Part shown: positions 1 to 10,062 of the stretch, in pieces | Layout: each line of letters starts with the position of its first letter | Position numbering within the stretch: the stretch's first letter is position 1 | Origin: Streptomyces parvulus | GTDB taxonomy: Bacteria; Actinomycetota; Actinomycetes; Streptomycetales; Streptomycetaceae | Length of the DNA stretch: 64,000 nucleotides | NCBI RefSeq assembly: GCF_014648855.1 | Contig: NZ_BMRX01000005.1 | Coordinates: 1-64,000, forward strand | Reading direction: 5' to 3' | The notes under the pieces: model-generated | The model's input: only the letters and a program-made list of their open reading frames with translations | The model's database searches: none | Told to the model about the DNA's origin: nothing | Made by a program: the position numbers and the translations under genes

Positions 1-494
1 CCCACGTGTGGAACCAGACGGCCGGCACGACGACGAGGTACCGCCCGAGCAGGGCGAGAACGGCGTACAGCCCGCGCCCGACGGCGACGAGCCCCGCGCC
101 CACCCCGGCGGCGCACCACACGATCGCCCGCCCCGCCGGAGTCAGCACCCACGTGTGGAACCAGACGGCCGGCACCACGAGCAGCACGTGCCCCAGCACG
201 GCCAGCCCCTTGCCCAGCGGCACGACGGCATACCGCCACACCGCGACCAGCGGCCACACGAAGAGCACCCGCCCCAGCCAGGCCAGTGCCCGCCCCAGGG
301 GACGGAGCACGGTGTCGCGCAGGAGCCGCCCGGCCACGACCAGCAGGTCCCACGCCATGCGCACCGGTACGACCAGCACCAGCACGACGATCCGCACCGG
401 GACGCGGATCGCCGCGGCGACGCACCCCTCCGGGTCCGATCGCCGCGGCGGCGGCTCCTGCGGCGGGCCGGACGTCCGCTTCTCGAGGTCCATA
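1..494 (-). CDS. Repeat-built integral membrane protein, 3' end outside window
   Basis: Frame read on the minus strand from an ATG at 492-494 to the window edge without a stop (164 codons seen). The N-terminus MDLEKRTSGPPQEPPPRR is polar and Pro/Arg-rich. The rest is a series of hydrophobic helices separated by short basic turns. The segment VVPAVWFHTW occurs twice, 49 codons apart, and the DNA copies (beginning at 1 and 148) are nearly identical over about 28 bases. A third, weaker copy (VFVWPLVAVWRYAVVPLGK) precedes them. The protein is therefore built from about 49-residue membrane repeats and probably continues with more. No Shine-Dalgarno sequence is obvious; an in-frame stop at 558-560 limits how far upstream it could begin. 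Function unknown; no family recognised. Confidence 0.7.
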
Positions 495-513
495 CCGGCA
501 CAGACGCCGAGAC

Positions 514-539
514 GTCCCGTCCGGATCCGGACGGGACGA
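514..539. repeat. 26-bp perfect inverted repeat
   Basis: Thirteen bases on each side of the axis between 526 and 527 are perfectly complementary; the core is CCGGATCCGG. It lies about 20 bases upstream of the membrane-protein start at 494, so it could be an operator or a hairpin in its leader. The remainder of the 321-base gap 495-815 shows no gene or other signal. Confidence 0.6.
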
Positions 540-815
540 AGGAATCGGCCGGTGAATCAGGTGAGGGGGTCGCACCCTCGGAGACGAAGACTCGCGAGAC
601 CGACGGCGAGCTGGCCGGTTCCACACGCGCAGTCGAGGACGCGTACGTCGGGCGGCAGAGAGCCCACAACATCGCCGTAGTAGACAGCGGCCGCCTTGGC
701 GGGGATCAACCTGTCGTCCCCGATCAGCCACTACTCCCGGCCGCTGAGACTCCACCGGATTTGGTGGCGCGGCGGCCATCACCCGCCAGGACCGGTGGCG
801 ATCGGCTGGGCCGGG

Positions 816-1841
816 TCAGTCGGTAGTCAGCACCATCCGGAAGCGTGCGGCGCCCGACAGCATCTTCTGGTAGGCCCTGTCGGCCTCTGCCAGCGGAAGG
901 GCCTCGACCATCGGGCGAATGCCGTGCAGGGCGCTGAACGCCATGGTGTCCTGCACGTCCTGCGCGGTGCCGGACGGGTGGCCGCGCACGGTCCGGCCGG
1001 GCATGATCAGCTGGAGTGGACTGATTCCCAGAGGGTCGGGGCTCACTCCGATGACGACGAGTTCGCCGCGGTGCGTCAGGCCGTCCACCGTGGCCGCAAT
1101 GGCGTCGGAGCTTCCGGCCGTCGCCAGTACGACTTTGGCGCCACCCAGGGATCGAAGAGCCTCCGCGACCGGTGTCGCGCCGGTGCTGTTGACGTAGTGG
1201 TGCGCGCCCAGTTGCCTGGCGAACTCGGCCTTTTCCTCGCCTCGGGCGATGGCCACGGTCTCGAATCCCATGGCCACCGCGTACTGGACGCCCAGGTGAC
1301 CGAGACCGCCAATGCCCAGGACGGCCACGAGATCGCCGGGCCGGGCGGCGCTGCGCCTCAGGCCGTTGTAAGCCGTGACACCCGCGCACGCCATAGGTCC
1401 CGCATCGGACGCCGTCAGGGCGTCGGGGATCCTGGCGAGGGCGTCAATCGGCGCGATCATGGTCTCGGCGAAGCCTCCGTCGTAGGTCATGCCGGGAATC
1501 TTGAGGTTGTCGCAGACGATGAAGTCGCCCTGGCGGCAGGGAACGCAGTGACCGCAACTCCCTCCGAACCAGCCCACCGTGACCCGGTCCCCCACGTTCC
1601 AGGTGTTCTCCTCGGCTCCTTCGCCCAGTTCCTCGATGCGCCCGGCGGCCTCGTGCCCCGGAACGAGCGGGAATCGCACGCCGGGCATGCCGGCGCCGAC
1701 GAAGACGGCGTCGCTGTGGCAGATTCCGCAGGCCTCGACGGCAATGCGTACGTGCCGGGGGCCAGGTCGCGGTATCTCACGCTCGACGACTTGGAAGGAA
1801 CCGTTTGCGGTGTCGACCTGTGCAGCTCGATAGGTGTTCAT
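816..1841 (-). CDS. Zinc-dependent alcohol dehydrogenase (MDR family)
   Basis: A 341-residue medium-chain dehydrogenase that oxidises alcohols or reduces aldehydes with NAD(P) in the cytoplasm. Visible features, in order: GICHSD around Cys41 (catalytic zinc region, Cys38/Cys41), GHEAAG at 62-67, the structural-zinc cysteines 96, 99, 102 and 110, ACAGVT with Cys152 as probable third catalytic-zinc ligand, and the Rossmann motif GIGGLG at 176-181. The start at 1839-1841 is preceded by GGAG about 8 bases upstream; an upstream ATG at 1892 has no such site. Physiological substrate is not evident. The neighbouring VOC gene lies 150 bases away on the same strand, but no common pathway is apparent. 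Confidence 0.88.
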   Translation of the reverse strand: MNTYRAAQVDTANGSFQVVEREIPRPGPRHVRIAVEACGICHSDAVFVGAGMPGVRFPLVPGHEAAGRIEELGEGAEENTWNVGDRVTVGWFGGSCGHCVPCRQGDFIVCDNLKIPGMTYDGGFAETMIAPIDALARIPDALTASDAGPMACAGVTAYNGLRRSAARPGDLVAVLGIGGLGHLGVQYAVAMGFETVAIARGEEKAEFARQLGAHHYVNSTGATPVAEALRSLGGAKVVLATAGSSDAIAATVDGLTHRGELVVIGVSPDPLGISPLQLIMPGRTVRGHPSGTAQDVQDTMAFSALHGIRPMVEALPLAEADRAYQKMLSGAARFRMVLTTD

Positions 1842-1993
1842 GCGCTTCTCCGAGTTCGGGACAGCGGCGCGGGACCTTAATGGCGCGAGCACGGGTCGTC
1901 CGCGGGGCGACCGCGGCAGGCCCGGACGCGCCTGGCGTGTTGGTGCACACCGGCATGCCGTTCAGCGACTCCAGAGGCCGGAACCCCGCGGCG

Positions 1994-2611
1994 CTACGAC
2001 GGCAGTTCGGTGCCGGCCTGCTCACGCACCATGTATTCGGCGTACCAATCAGGCCAATCGGGGTCTTCCGCGCCGATGCGGGCCTCGTGCGCCCCGTGTG
2101 CCGCCGCGGCCCGGCGCAGCGCGCTCGACAGATCGTCGGCCGAGGCGAACGTCGTCGTCGCGGGGTCCAGGCGCCCCGGGAGCCGGCCGGTGATCTCCTG
2201 CGCGACCCAACCGTTGCCATCCGGGTCGCTGAAGGACAGGAACGAGCCGTAGCTGGTTCGCTGCGGATCCGGGCCCGGCACCCGGGCCTCTGTCCCCGCG
2301 TGGTGGAAGACGCCGCCTGCATCGTGGAACACCTCGCTCGGCCCGGCGCCGAGCCGCTTCAGCTCGTCGTGCGCCGCGTCGATGTCGTCCACCACGACGT
2401 GCAGGCCCTCGGCCGAGCCTGGAGCCTGTGAGGTGACAGAGGTGCCGAAGATGACGGACGCCGGCGACCCTGGGGGCGTCACCTGGACCACCCGGAAGCT
2501 GTCGTCGGTGGCGATGTCCGCGTCCAGCCTCCAGCCCAATCGCGTATAGAAGCCCTTGGCCCGGTCGACATCGGACACCGGCACCACCACGACTTCGAGT
2601 TTCATGTCCAT
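1994..2611 (-). CDS. VOC-fold (glyoxalase/bleomycin-resistance type) protein
   Basis: A 205-residue protein. Residues 1-140 form a VOC domain: MKLEVVVVPVSDVDRAKGFYTRLG is the first beta-alpha-beta unit and LSFSDPDGNGWVAQEI is the typical final strand, where a metal-ligand acid usually sits. The C-terminal 60 residues are an extra alpha-helical extension ending in DWPDWYAEYMVREQAG, as seen in a Streptomyces subgroup. Substrate unknown; such proteins include dioxygenases, isomerases and antibiotic-binding proteins. The ATG at 2609-2611 was chosen because GAGGAA lies about 10 bases upstream. The reading frame is open further upstream but that extension is Arg-rich shadow sequence. Confidence 0.82.
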   Translation of the reverse strand: MDMKLEVVVVPVSDVDRAKGFYTRLGWRLDADIATDDSFRVVQVTPPGSPASVIFGTSVTSQAPGSAEGLHVVVDDIDAAHDELKRLGAGPSEVFHDAGGVFHHAGTEARVPGPDPQRTSYGSFLSFSDPDGNGWVAQEITGRLPGRLDPATTTFASADDLSSALRRAAAAHGAHEARIGAEDPDWPDWYAEYMVREQAGTELPS

Positions 2612-2750
2612 GGCTGCCACTTCCTCGGCTCCTGCGAAATGCCGATATGACCAGACTCGCACGGTCAGGCCCGGGCCGCGTCCCACGCGGCTGGGAGAAG
2701 GCATGACCTGACTCGGCGAGGCCGGTTGTCGAGGGGCGGCAGCACCGGTG

Positions 2751-2765
2751 CCTGACTGGGTCAGG
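2751..2765. promoter_or_regulatory. Short inverted repeat upstream of the VOC gene
   Basis: CCTGAC-TGG-GTCAGG, six paired bases each side of a three-base centre, 140 bases upstream of the VOC start. It could be an operator half of that gene's promoter region; no promoter hexamers could be assigned. The rest of 2612-2843 shows nothing clear. Confidence 0.2.
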
Positions 2766-2843
2766 CCAATGACAGGTCGCGTCCGGACGCGGTCCGACCA
2801 TTCCACCGCGCACTCGCATGCCCCGGAATGAGGCCCGGAGGGC

Positions 2844-3047
2844 TCAGACCCACTCCACCTGGGAGACGATCCCCGCCGCTCCCGGGCCCGGCAGCCGCGT
2901 TCGACGCGACGGCACAGGCACCGCGGGACAAGCCTCGAAGCGTCGGCCGCCGCAGCACAGCGCGGCCGGCGTCTCGTCCTCACTCACTCCCGCCAGCACC
3001 TCGATCACCCGATCGAGCGCCTGGCCAACCTCAGTGTGTGTGACCAC
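2844..3047 (-). CDS. Small ORF, module copy A (paralogue of the ORF at 4211-4396)
   Basis: A 67-codon frame from a GTG at 3045-3047. It encodes VTHTEVGQALDRVIEVL, then an Arg/Pro-rich middle, and ends SQVEWV. It resembles the ORF at 4211-4396 at both ends (LDRVIEVLAGVSEDE versus LHRIADAVADVTESD, and a shared VEWV C-terminus). Its start overlaps the stop (3031-3033) of the degraded copy of the radical SAM tail, just as copy B follows the intact gene. It may be a remnant: the middle has lost resemblance to copy B and no strong ribosome-binding site is seen. Function unknown. Confidence 0.4.
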   Translation of the reverse strand: MVTHTEVGQALDRVIEVLAGVSEDETPAALCCGGRRFEACPAVPVPSRRTRLPGPGAAGIVSQVEWV

Positions 3048-3150
3048 TCGATACGGGCGCCGGACCAGCGTCCTTGACCGTGAGAGGCAGCAGCTTCTTC
3101 CCGGTCGGCCCGATCTGGATGGCCGTGTCCATCTGCGGGCATACGCCACC
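3031..3150 (-). pseudogene. Detached, degraded duplicate of the radical SAM gene's 3' end
   Basis: Read on the minus strand this encodes GVCPQMDTAIQIGPTGKKLL followed by PLTVK and then stops at 3031-3033. The intact gene at 4419-6368 ends CGVCPQFDTWPQTGPTGKKL plus LPLTVKKSD. By hand alignment about three quarters of roughly 73 bases match (3074-3146 against 4432-4504). No radical SAM domain precedes the fragment: it runs directly into the end of the unrelated gene at 3174-4010. It is therefore a tail duplication, not a gene. Confidence 0.7.
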
Positions 3151-3173
3151 CCCAATCCGCTGCACTGCCGTAG

Positions 3174-4010
3174 TCACGATCCGTCGATCGCGTTCCGACG
3201 CCAGAGTCGCGGCAAGCGCTGCCGCCAGGGCATGGAGGCTCGGTTCCCTGCCCCCAGTTCCACACCGCCGCGCCGGGGCCTCTGCACGGCCTCGACGTAC
3301 AGAGGCGTCGCCACGATCAGCCGGTGCTGCCACACGTCAGGAGGGAAGTTGCAGAGCACTCGTGCGTGACCGTGCAGGTATGCGGGCCCTTCATAGGTAG
3401 TCAGGAGCATGTCGTACGCAGACCGTGCAGCAAACTCCTTGTCACGCCGACTGGTCGCGTGGAGTGTCTCCGGTAGCGACGTGTCGCCTTGCGCTTCCCT
3501 CTCGGCCAGGTCCGCAGCCAGGTCGTGCAGCCAGTCAGAACCAGAGCCCATCCGCGTAGGCGATGCGTCGGACTGAGCCAGGACATGTCTCCGAGAACCG
3601 CACAGGATGACTTGGACCCCGGCGCATGCGTCACCGCCCCTCCCCATCACACAGGGTGGATCCTCAAACGAGGTGAACGTATAGACGCCCCGGTCGTCGA
3701 GTCCCCAGTCACGCAGTCTGGCACCGTGCCTGAAGAAGCCAGCGAACTCCAACCAATCGTGTGGAGCGAGCGACTCGCAGGAGGCCGGCAGACTGGTGTG
3801 CGCGTCACACTTCCCACGAACGTGGGCTAACACCTGCTCCAATTTCTGACCAAGACCGGCCTCACCAGTCGGAGTCTCACCTACTGCGACACGCAGGCCC
3901 GCGCCGAGAGCAGATACCTCTGTCTCCACGGCCCGATCGGTGAAGTGTGCCTTGTCCCCGGAGAAGAACTCACCCAGCTTCGCTTCCGAAAGGTAGAGCA
4001 ACTCTTTCAC
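3174..4010 (-). CDS. Uncharacterised protein, possibly SAVMC3_10250/DUF7019 type
   Basis: A 278-residue soluble protein beginning VKELLYLSEAKLGEFFSG. The GTG at 4008-4010 has GGAGG five bases upstream, which decides the start. The opening resembles, from memory, Streptomyces proteins of the SAVMC3_10250 family (DUF7019), which begin with a similar YLSDAK motif; this is not verified. No membrane segment or catalytic motif is evident. Base composition is visibly less GC-rich than the neighbours, and the gene sits exactly between two copies of a duplicated module (2844-3150 and 4211-4508), which suggests it arrived by transfer or a duplication-linked rearrangement. About 200 bases upstream (4011-4210) hold no other gene. 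Confidence 0.7.
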   Translation of the reverse strand: MKELLYLSEAKLGEFFSGDKAHFTDRAVETEVSALGAGLRVAVGETPTGEAGLGQKLEQVLAHVRGKCDAHTSLPASCESLAPHDWLEFAGFFRHGARLRDWGLDDRGVYTFTSFEDPPCVMGRGGDACAGVQVILCGSRRHVLAQSDASPTRMGSGSDWLHDLAADLAEREAQGDTSLPETLHATSRRDKEFAARSAYDMLLTTYEGPAYLHGHARVLCNFPPDVWQHRLIVATPLYVEAVQRPRRGGVELGAGNRASMPWRQRLPRLWRRNAIDGS

Positions 4011-4210
4011 CGCACCTCCAGGCGTACCGCGACAGCGTCTGGCACCCGAAGCCTTCCATGCCATCAACGAGGACGACGAGAGCGCGGTGAGTCCCGCGGC
4101 TCTGAGGTACGTCTGCAGAGTGCTTCCACGGCACTCAGCCGACCCGTCTCCTGCGCCGAACAAACCTTGTCACGAACCTACCCATGTGTCGGCAGGTGGC
4201 CGTCCGTCCG

Positions 4211-4396
4211 TCAAACCCACTCCACGTCCGACGAGACGCCCGAGGAGGCGCCAGGCGCCGGCAGGGGTGTCCTCAAAGCCTTCTTCTCCGGTTGCCGCCG
4301 ATCCCTCTGCAAGCCGAGCGCGGTCAGCACCGCCACCGCATCCGACTCTGTGACGTCAGCCACAGCGTCAGCGATGCGGTGGAGCGGCTCGCTCAT
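4211..4396 (-). CDS. Small ORF downstream of the radical SAM gene, module copy B
   Basis: A 61-residue frame, MSEPLHRIADAVADVTESDA then a Leu-rich helix, a Lys/Arg/Pro segment and a C-terminal SSDVEWV. It starts 22 bases after the radical SAM stop, so it is probably cotranscribed. A diverged second copy lies at 2844-3047. The first 30 residues could form a small helical domain. No known family recognised. The existence of two copies sharing both protein ends argues that it has been coding, but its length leaves doubt. Confidence 0.5.
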   Translation of the reverse strand: MSEPLHRIADAVADVTESDAVAVLTALGLQRDRRQPEKKALRTPLPAPGASSGVSSDVEWV

Positions 4397-4418
4397 CCCA
4401 CAGCCCCGTTTCCGCTGG

Positions 4419-6368
<1,950 letters not shown>

Positions 6369-6464
6369 CTCACGGAACCTTCGTGTGCTGACAAGGGGGA
6401 CCATCCAGCCTAACCCGGCCGGGACGGTCCCCCTTACCGCCCGCCGATCACCGGCGGACCGCGC

Positions 6465-7664
6465 TCAGGCCGACATGGGCCGTTGCACCGTGATCGACTG
6501 GAGCAGCCCGACCGCCATCCACACGGCGAACATGGAGGAGCCGCCGTAGGAGACGAAGGGCAGCGGCAGTCCGGTGACCGGCATGATGCCGAGCGTCATG
6601 CCGACGTTCTCGAAGGTCTGGAAGGCGAACCAGGCGACGATCCCGGCGGCGACGACCGTGCCGTACAGGTCGGTGGTCTCGCGGGCGATCCTGCAGGCGC
6701 GCCAGAGCACCACGCCGAGCAGGGCGATGATCAGCCCCGCGCCGAGGAAGCCCAGCTCCTCGCCGGCGACGGTGAAGACGAAGTCGGTCTGCTGCTCGGG
6801 AACGAACCGGCCGGTGGTCTGCGAGCCCTCGAAGAGGCCGGAGCCGGTCAGTCCGCCGGAGCCGATGGCGATGCGCGCCTGGTTGGTGTTGTAGCCGACG
6901 CCCGCCGGGTCGAGGGCCGGGTTGGCGAAGGCGGCGAAGCGGGCGATCTGGTAGTCGTCCAGGATGCCGAGCTGCCACACCGCGAGCGCCCCGGCGGTGC
7001 CGGCGCCGAGCAGGCCGAAGACCCAGCGGTTGCTGGACCCGGAGGCGAGCAGGACGCCCAGCACGATGATGACCATGACCATGACCGACCCGAGGTCGGG
7101 CATGAGCATCACGATCAGCATGGGCACGGTGGCCAGCCCCAGGGCCTGGAGCACGGTCCGGTGGTCCGGGTGCTGCCGGTCCCCCGCGTCGACGCGGGCG
7201 GCGAGCAGCATCGCCATGCCCAGGATGATCGTGAGCTTCACGAACTCCGAGGGCTGGAGGGAGAAGCCGCCGGGCAGCTTGATCCAGGAGTGGGCGCCGT
7301 TGATGGTCGAGCCGAGCGGGGTGAGCACCAGCAGGATCAGGAACACGGAGGCGCCGTAGAGGACCGGTACGGCGGTGCGCAGGGCGCGGTGGCCGAGCCA
7401 GACGATGCCGACCATCAGGGCGAGCCCGATGCCGGTGTTCAGCAGGTGGCGGGTGAGGAAGTAGTACTGGTCGCCCTGGTTGAGTTCGGTCCGGTTGCGG
7501 GTCGCGGAGTAGACGAGCAGCGATCCCAGCAGCGACAGCGCGACGGCGGCCAGCAGTATCGGCCAGTCGAGCCGCCGGGCCATGGAGTCCCGGGCGAAGA
7601 GGCGGGTCCAGCCGGCCTTCTCGGGGCCGTATCCGGAGACCTGGAAGCTGTTGGCGCCGGTCAT
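6465..7664 (-). CDS. rodA: RodA/FtsW-family peptidoglycan glycosyltransferase (Sfr)
   Basis: A 399-residue SEDS polymerase with about ten membrane helices that polymerises lipid II together with its cognate class B PBP. Typical SEDS sequence: SWIKLPGGFSLQPSEFVKL, ARIAIGSGGLTGSGLFEGSQ, PEQQTDFVFTVAGEELGF and the C-terminal GLPLPFVSYGGSSM. The start codon overlaps the stop of pbp2 (ATGA at 7661-7664), so the two are translationally coupled; GGAGG lies eight bases upstream inside pbp2. In S. coelicolor the equivalent gene is called sfr and lies in the mre cluster, acting in spore-wall synthesis. Confidence 0.93.
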   Translation of the reverse strand: MTGANSFQVSGYGPEKAGWTRLFARDSMARRLDWPILLAAVALSLLGSLLVYSATRNRTELNQGDQYYFLTRHLLNTGIGLALMVGIVWLGHRALRTAVPVLYGASVFLILLVLTPLGSTINGAHSWIKLPGGFSLQPSEFVKLTIILGMAMLLAARVDAGDRQHPDHRTVLQALGLATVPMLIVMLMPDLGSVMVMVIIVLGVLLASGSSNRWVFGLLGAGTAGALAVWQLGILDDYQIARFAAFANPALDPAGVGYNTNQARIAIGSGGLTGSGLFEGSQTTGRFVPEQQTDFVFTVAGEELGFLGAGLIIALLGVVLWRACRIARETTDLYGTVVAAGIVAWFAFQTFENVGMTLGIMPVTGLPLPFVSYGGSSMFAVWMAVGLLQSITVQRPMSA

Positions 7665-9952
7665 GCGCGTGCCCTCCGGCTTCCCTGTGCGCCGCCGGTG
7701 CCGCGCCCGCCCGTGCCGCCGCGGCGCCGGCGGCGCCTGGTGTCGCGGTTCTCGGTGTTCTGGGTGGGCGGGGTGGCTCCCTGCTGCTGCTCCTCGACGG
7801 GGGCGTACTCCTCCTCGGGGGAGAGCTTCTCGTCGGGCTGGAGGTCCTTGACGATGTCCTTGGGCATCTTCGGGGCCGGGATGGTCCCGTCGGCCTTGAT
7901 CGTCGGGAGCTTCGCCTGCGGCTGGGGCAGCAGCGCCTTCTTCTTGTCGATCGCGCCGTCGTCCGCGACGCCGTACAGGGCGTCGTAGATGTTGCGGACG
8001 GCGGGGCCGGAGGCGCCGGAGCCCGTACCGCCCTGGGAGATCGTCATGACGATGGAGTAGTCCTTGGTGTACGTCGCGAACCAGGACGTCGTCTGCTTGC
8101 CGTGGACCTCCGCGGTACCGGTCTTGGCGTGCATCGGGATCTTGTCCTGCGGCCAGCCGCCGAACCGCCAGGCGGCGGTGCCGCGGGTGGCGACGCCGGC
8201 GAGGGCGTCGTCCATCTTGGCCAGCGTGGTCTTGCTTATCGGCAGCTTGCCGTGCGACTCGGGTGCGATCGCGCTGACCTGCTTGCCGTCGGGGCTGACG
8301 ACCGCCTTGCCGATGCTGGGGTCGTAGAGGGTGCCGCCGTTGGCGATGGCCGCGTAGATGGTGGCCATCTGGATGGGGGTGACGAGGGTGTCGCCCTGGC
8401 CGATGGAGTAGTTGATGGAGTCACCGGCGCGCAGCCTGTTGCCCTCGAGGCAGCCCTCGTAGGCGAGCTTCTCGACGTACGAGCCGTCCTTCTTGCCGGT
8501 CTTGCACCAGGCGTCCTTGTTGGCCTCCCAGTAGTCCTTCTTCCACTGCCGGTCGGGGACGCGGCCGGTGACCTCGTTGGGGAGGTCGATGCCGGTCTCC
8601 TTGCCGAGGCCGAACTGGTGGGCAGCCTTGTAGAAGAAGTCGTTGGGATCCTTGGGCTTCGCGCCGCCGTCCTTCTTCCACTCCTCGTGGGCCAGGCGGT
8701 AGAAGACGGTGTCGCAGGACAGCTCCAGGGCGCGGCCGAGGCTGATCGGGCCGTAGCTGGCCGACTCGAAGTTCTTGAAGACCTGGCCGCCGAGGTTGTA
8801 GGCGCTGGAGCAGTCGTACCTGCCGTCGAAGTCGTAACCGGCCTCCACGGCGGCGGCCGAGGAGACCACCTTGAAGATGGAGCCCGGGGCCGCCTGGCCC
8901 TGGGTGGCGCGGTTGAGCAGCGGGTAGTTGGAGTCCTTGCCGGTGAGCCGCTTGTAGTCCTTGGCGGAGATGCCGCCGACCCAGGCGTTCGGGTCGTAGT
9001 CGGGGTTGGAGGCCATGGCGACGACGCGGCCGGTCTTGGCCTCCATCACCACGACGGCGCCGGCGTCGGCCTCGTAGAGCCGGTTGGTGTTGCGGTCCAT
9101 CTCCTTGCGGGCGGCCTTCATCGCCTCGTTCAGCTCGTACTCGGCGACCCGCTGGACGCGGGCGTCGATGCTGGTGACGAGGTTGGAGCCGGGGGTGCCC
9201 GCGTCGGACTCGGCCTCGCCGATGACGCGGCCGAGGTTGTCGACCTCGTAGCGGGTGACGCCGGCCTTGCCGCGCAGCGCCTTGTCGTACTGGCGTTCAA
9301 GACCGGAGCGGCCGACCTGGTCGGAGCGCAGGAAGGGCGAGTCGGTGTCCTGGGCCTTCTGCAGCTCCTCGTCGGTGACCGGCGAGAGGTAGCCGAGGAC
9401 CTGGGCGGTGTTGGACTGGCCGGGCGCGGCGTAGCGGCGTACGGCCATGGGCTCGGCGGTGATGCCGGGGAAGTCCTCGGCGCGCTCGCGGATCTGGAGG
9501 GCCTGCTTGACGGTGGCCTCGTCGGTGACGGGGATCGGCTGGTAGGGCGAGCCGTTCCAGCAGGGCTGCGGGGTCTTGGCGTCGCAGAGCCGGACCTTGT
9601 CGACGACGTCCTGGGGCTGCATGCCGAGGACGGCGGCGAGCTTGGTGAGGACCCCCTTGCCGTCGTCCTTCATCTTCAGCAGTTCGGTGCGCGAGGCGGA
9701 GACCACGAGCCGGGTCTCGTTGTCGGCGAGCGGCACGCCGCGGGCGTCCAGGATGGAGCCGCGGGTGGCGGGCTGGACGACCTGCTGGACGTGGTTGCCG
9801 GAGGCCTCCTCGGCGTACTCGTCGCCCTGGCGGATCTGGAGGTACCAGAGCCGGCCGCCGAGGGTGGCGAGGAGGGAGAGGACGAGGATCTGGATGACGA
9901 CGAGCCGGGTCTGGACGCGGGTGCTGCGGCCGGTCTCGGGAATGTTAGTCAT
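7661..9952 (-). CDS. pbp2: Penicillin-binding protein 2 (class B transpeptidase)
   Basis: A 763-residue transpeptidase that cross-links peptidoglycan. One N-terminal membrane anchor (about residues 14-36, RLVVIQILVLSLLATLGGRL), a dimerisation domain, then the penicillin-binding domain with the serine motif S358-I-F-K361, S516-I-G in YSIGQGDTLVTPIQM, and K610-T-G. The C-terminal 70 residues are disordered: Pro/Glu/Gln-rich, then six consecutive arginines and a Gly/Arg tail. That highly basic tail would be extracytoplasmic and might bind teichoic or teichuronic acid (inference). The gene lies between mreD and rodA in the spore-wall cluster and is coupled to rodA by a 4-base overlap. Confidence 0.93.
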   Translation of the reverse strand: MTNIPETGRSTRVQTRLVVIQILVLSLLATLGGRLWYLQIRQGDEYAEEASGNHVQQVVQPATRGSILDARGVPLADNETRLVVSASRTELLKMKDDGKGVLTKLAAVLGMQPQDVVDKVRLCDAKTPQPCWNGSPYQPIPVTDEATVKQALQIRERAEDFPGITAEPMAVRRYAAPGQSNTAQVLGYLSPVTDEELQKAQDTDSPFLRSDQVGRSGLERQYDKALRGKAGVTRYEVDNLGRVIGEAESDAGTPGSNLVTSIDARVQRVAEYELNEAMKAARKEMDRNTNRLYEADAGAVVVMEAKTGRVVAMASNPDYDPNAWVGGISAKDYKRLTGKDSNYPLLNRATQGQAAPGSIFKVVSSAAAVEAGYDFDGRYDCSSAYNLGGQVFKNFESASYGPISLGRALELSCDTVFYRLAHEEWKKDGGAKPKDPNDFFYKAAHQFGLGKETGIDLPNEVTGRVPDRQWKKDYWEANKDAWCKTGKKDGSYVEKLAYEGCLEGNRLRAGDSINYSIGQGDTLVTPIQMATIYAAIANGGTLYDPSIGKAVVSPDGKQVSAIAPESHGKLPISKTTLAKMDDALAGVATRGTAAWRFGGWPQDKIPMHAKTGTAEVHGKQTTSWFATYTKDYSIVMTISQGGTGSGASGPAVRNIYDALYGVADDGAIDKKKALLPQPQAKLPTIKADGTIPAPKMPKDIVKDLQPDEKLSPEEEYAPVEEQQQGATPPTQNTENRDTRRRRRRGGTGGRGTGGAQGSRRARA

Positions 9953-10062
9953 GGGCGCAGCCCATTCGGTCGAGGGCGGTGGTGGGCGACGGGTGGGAGG
10001 TGGTCACTGGTCTGCCGCCTCCCCCTCGCGATGTGCTGGTTTCCCCGTGTGCTGCCGCGTCG

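Noticed and set aside
2612..2983. Upstream extension of the VOC gene to 2983
   Set aside because: Arg-rich nonconserved translation, while a good ribosome-binding site precedes 2611.
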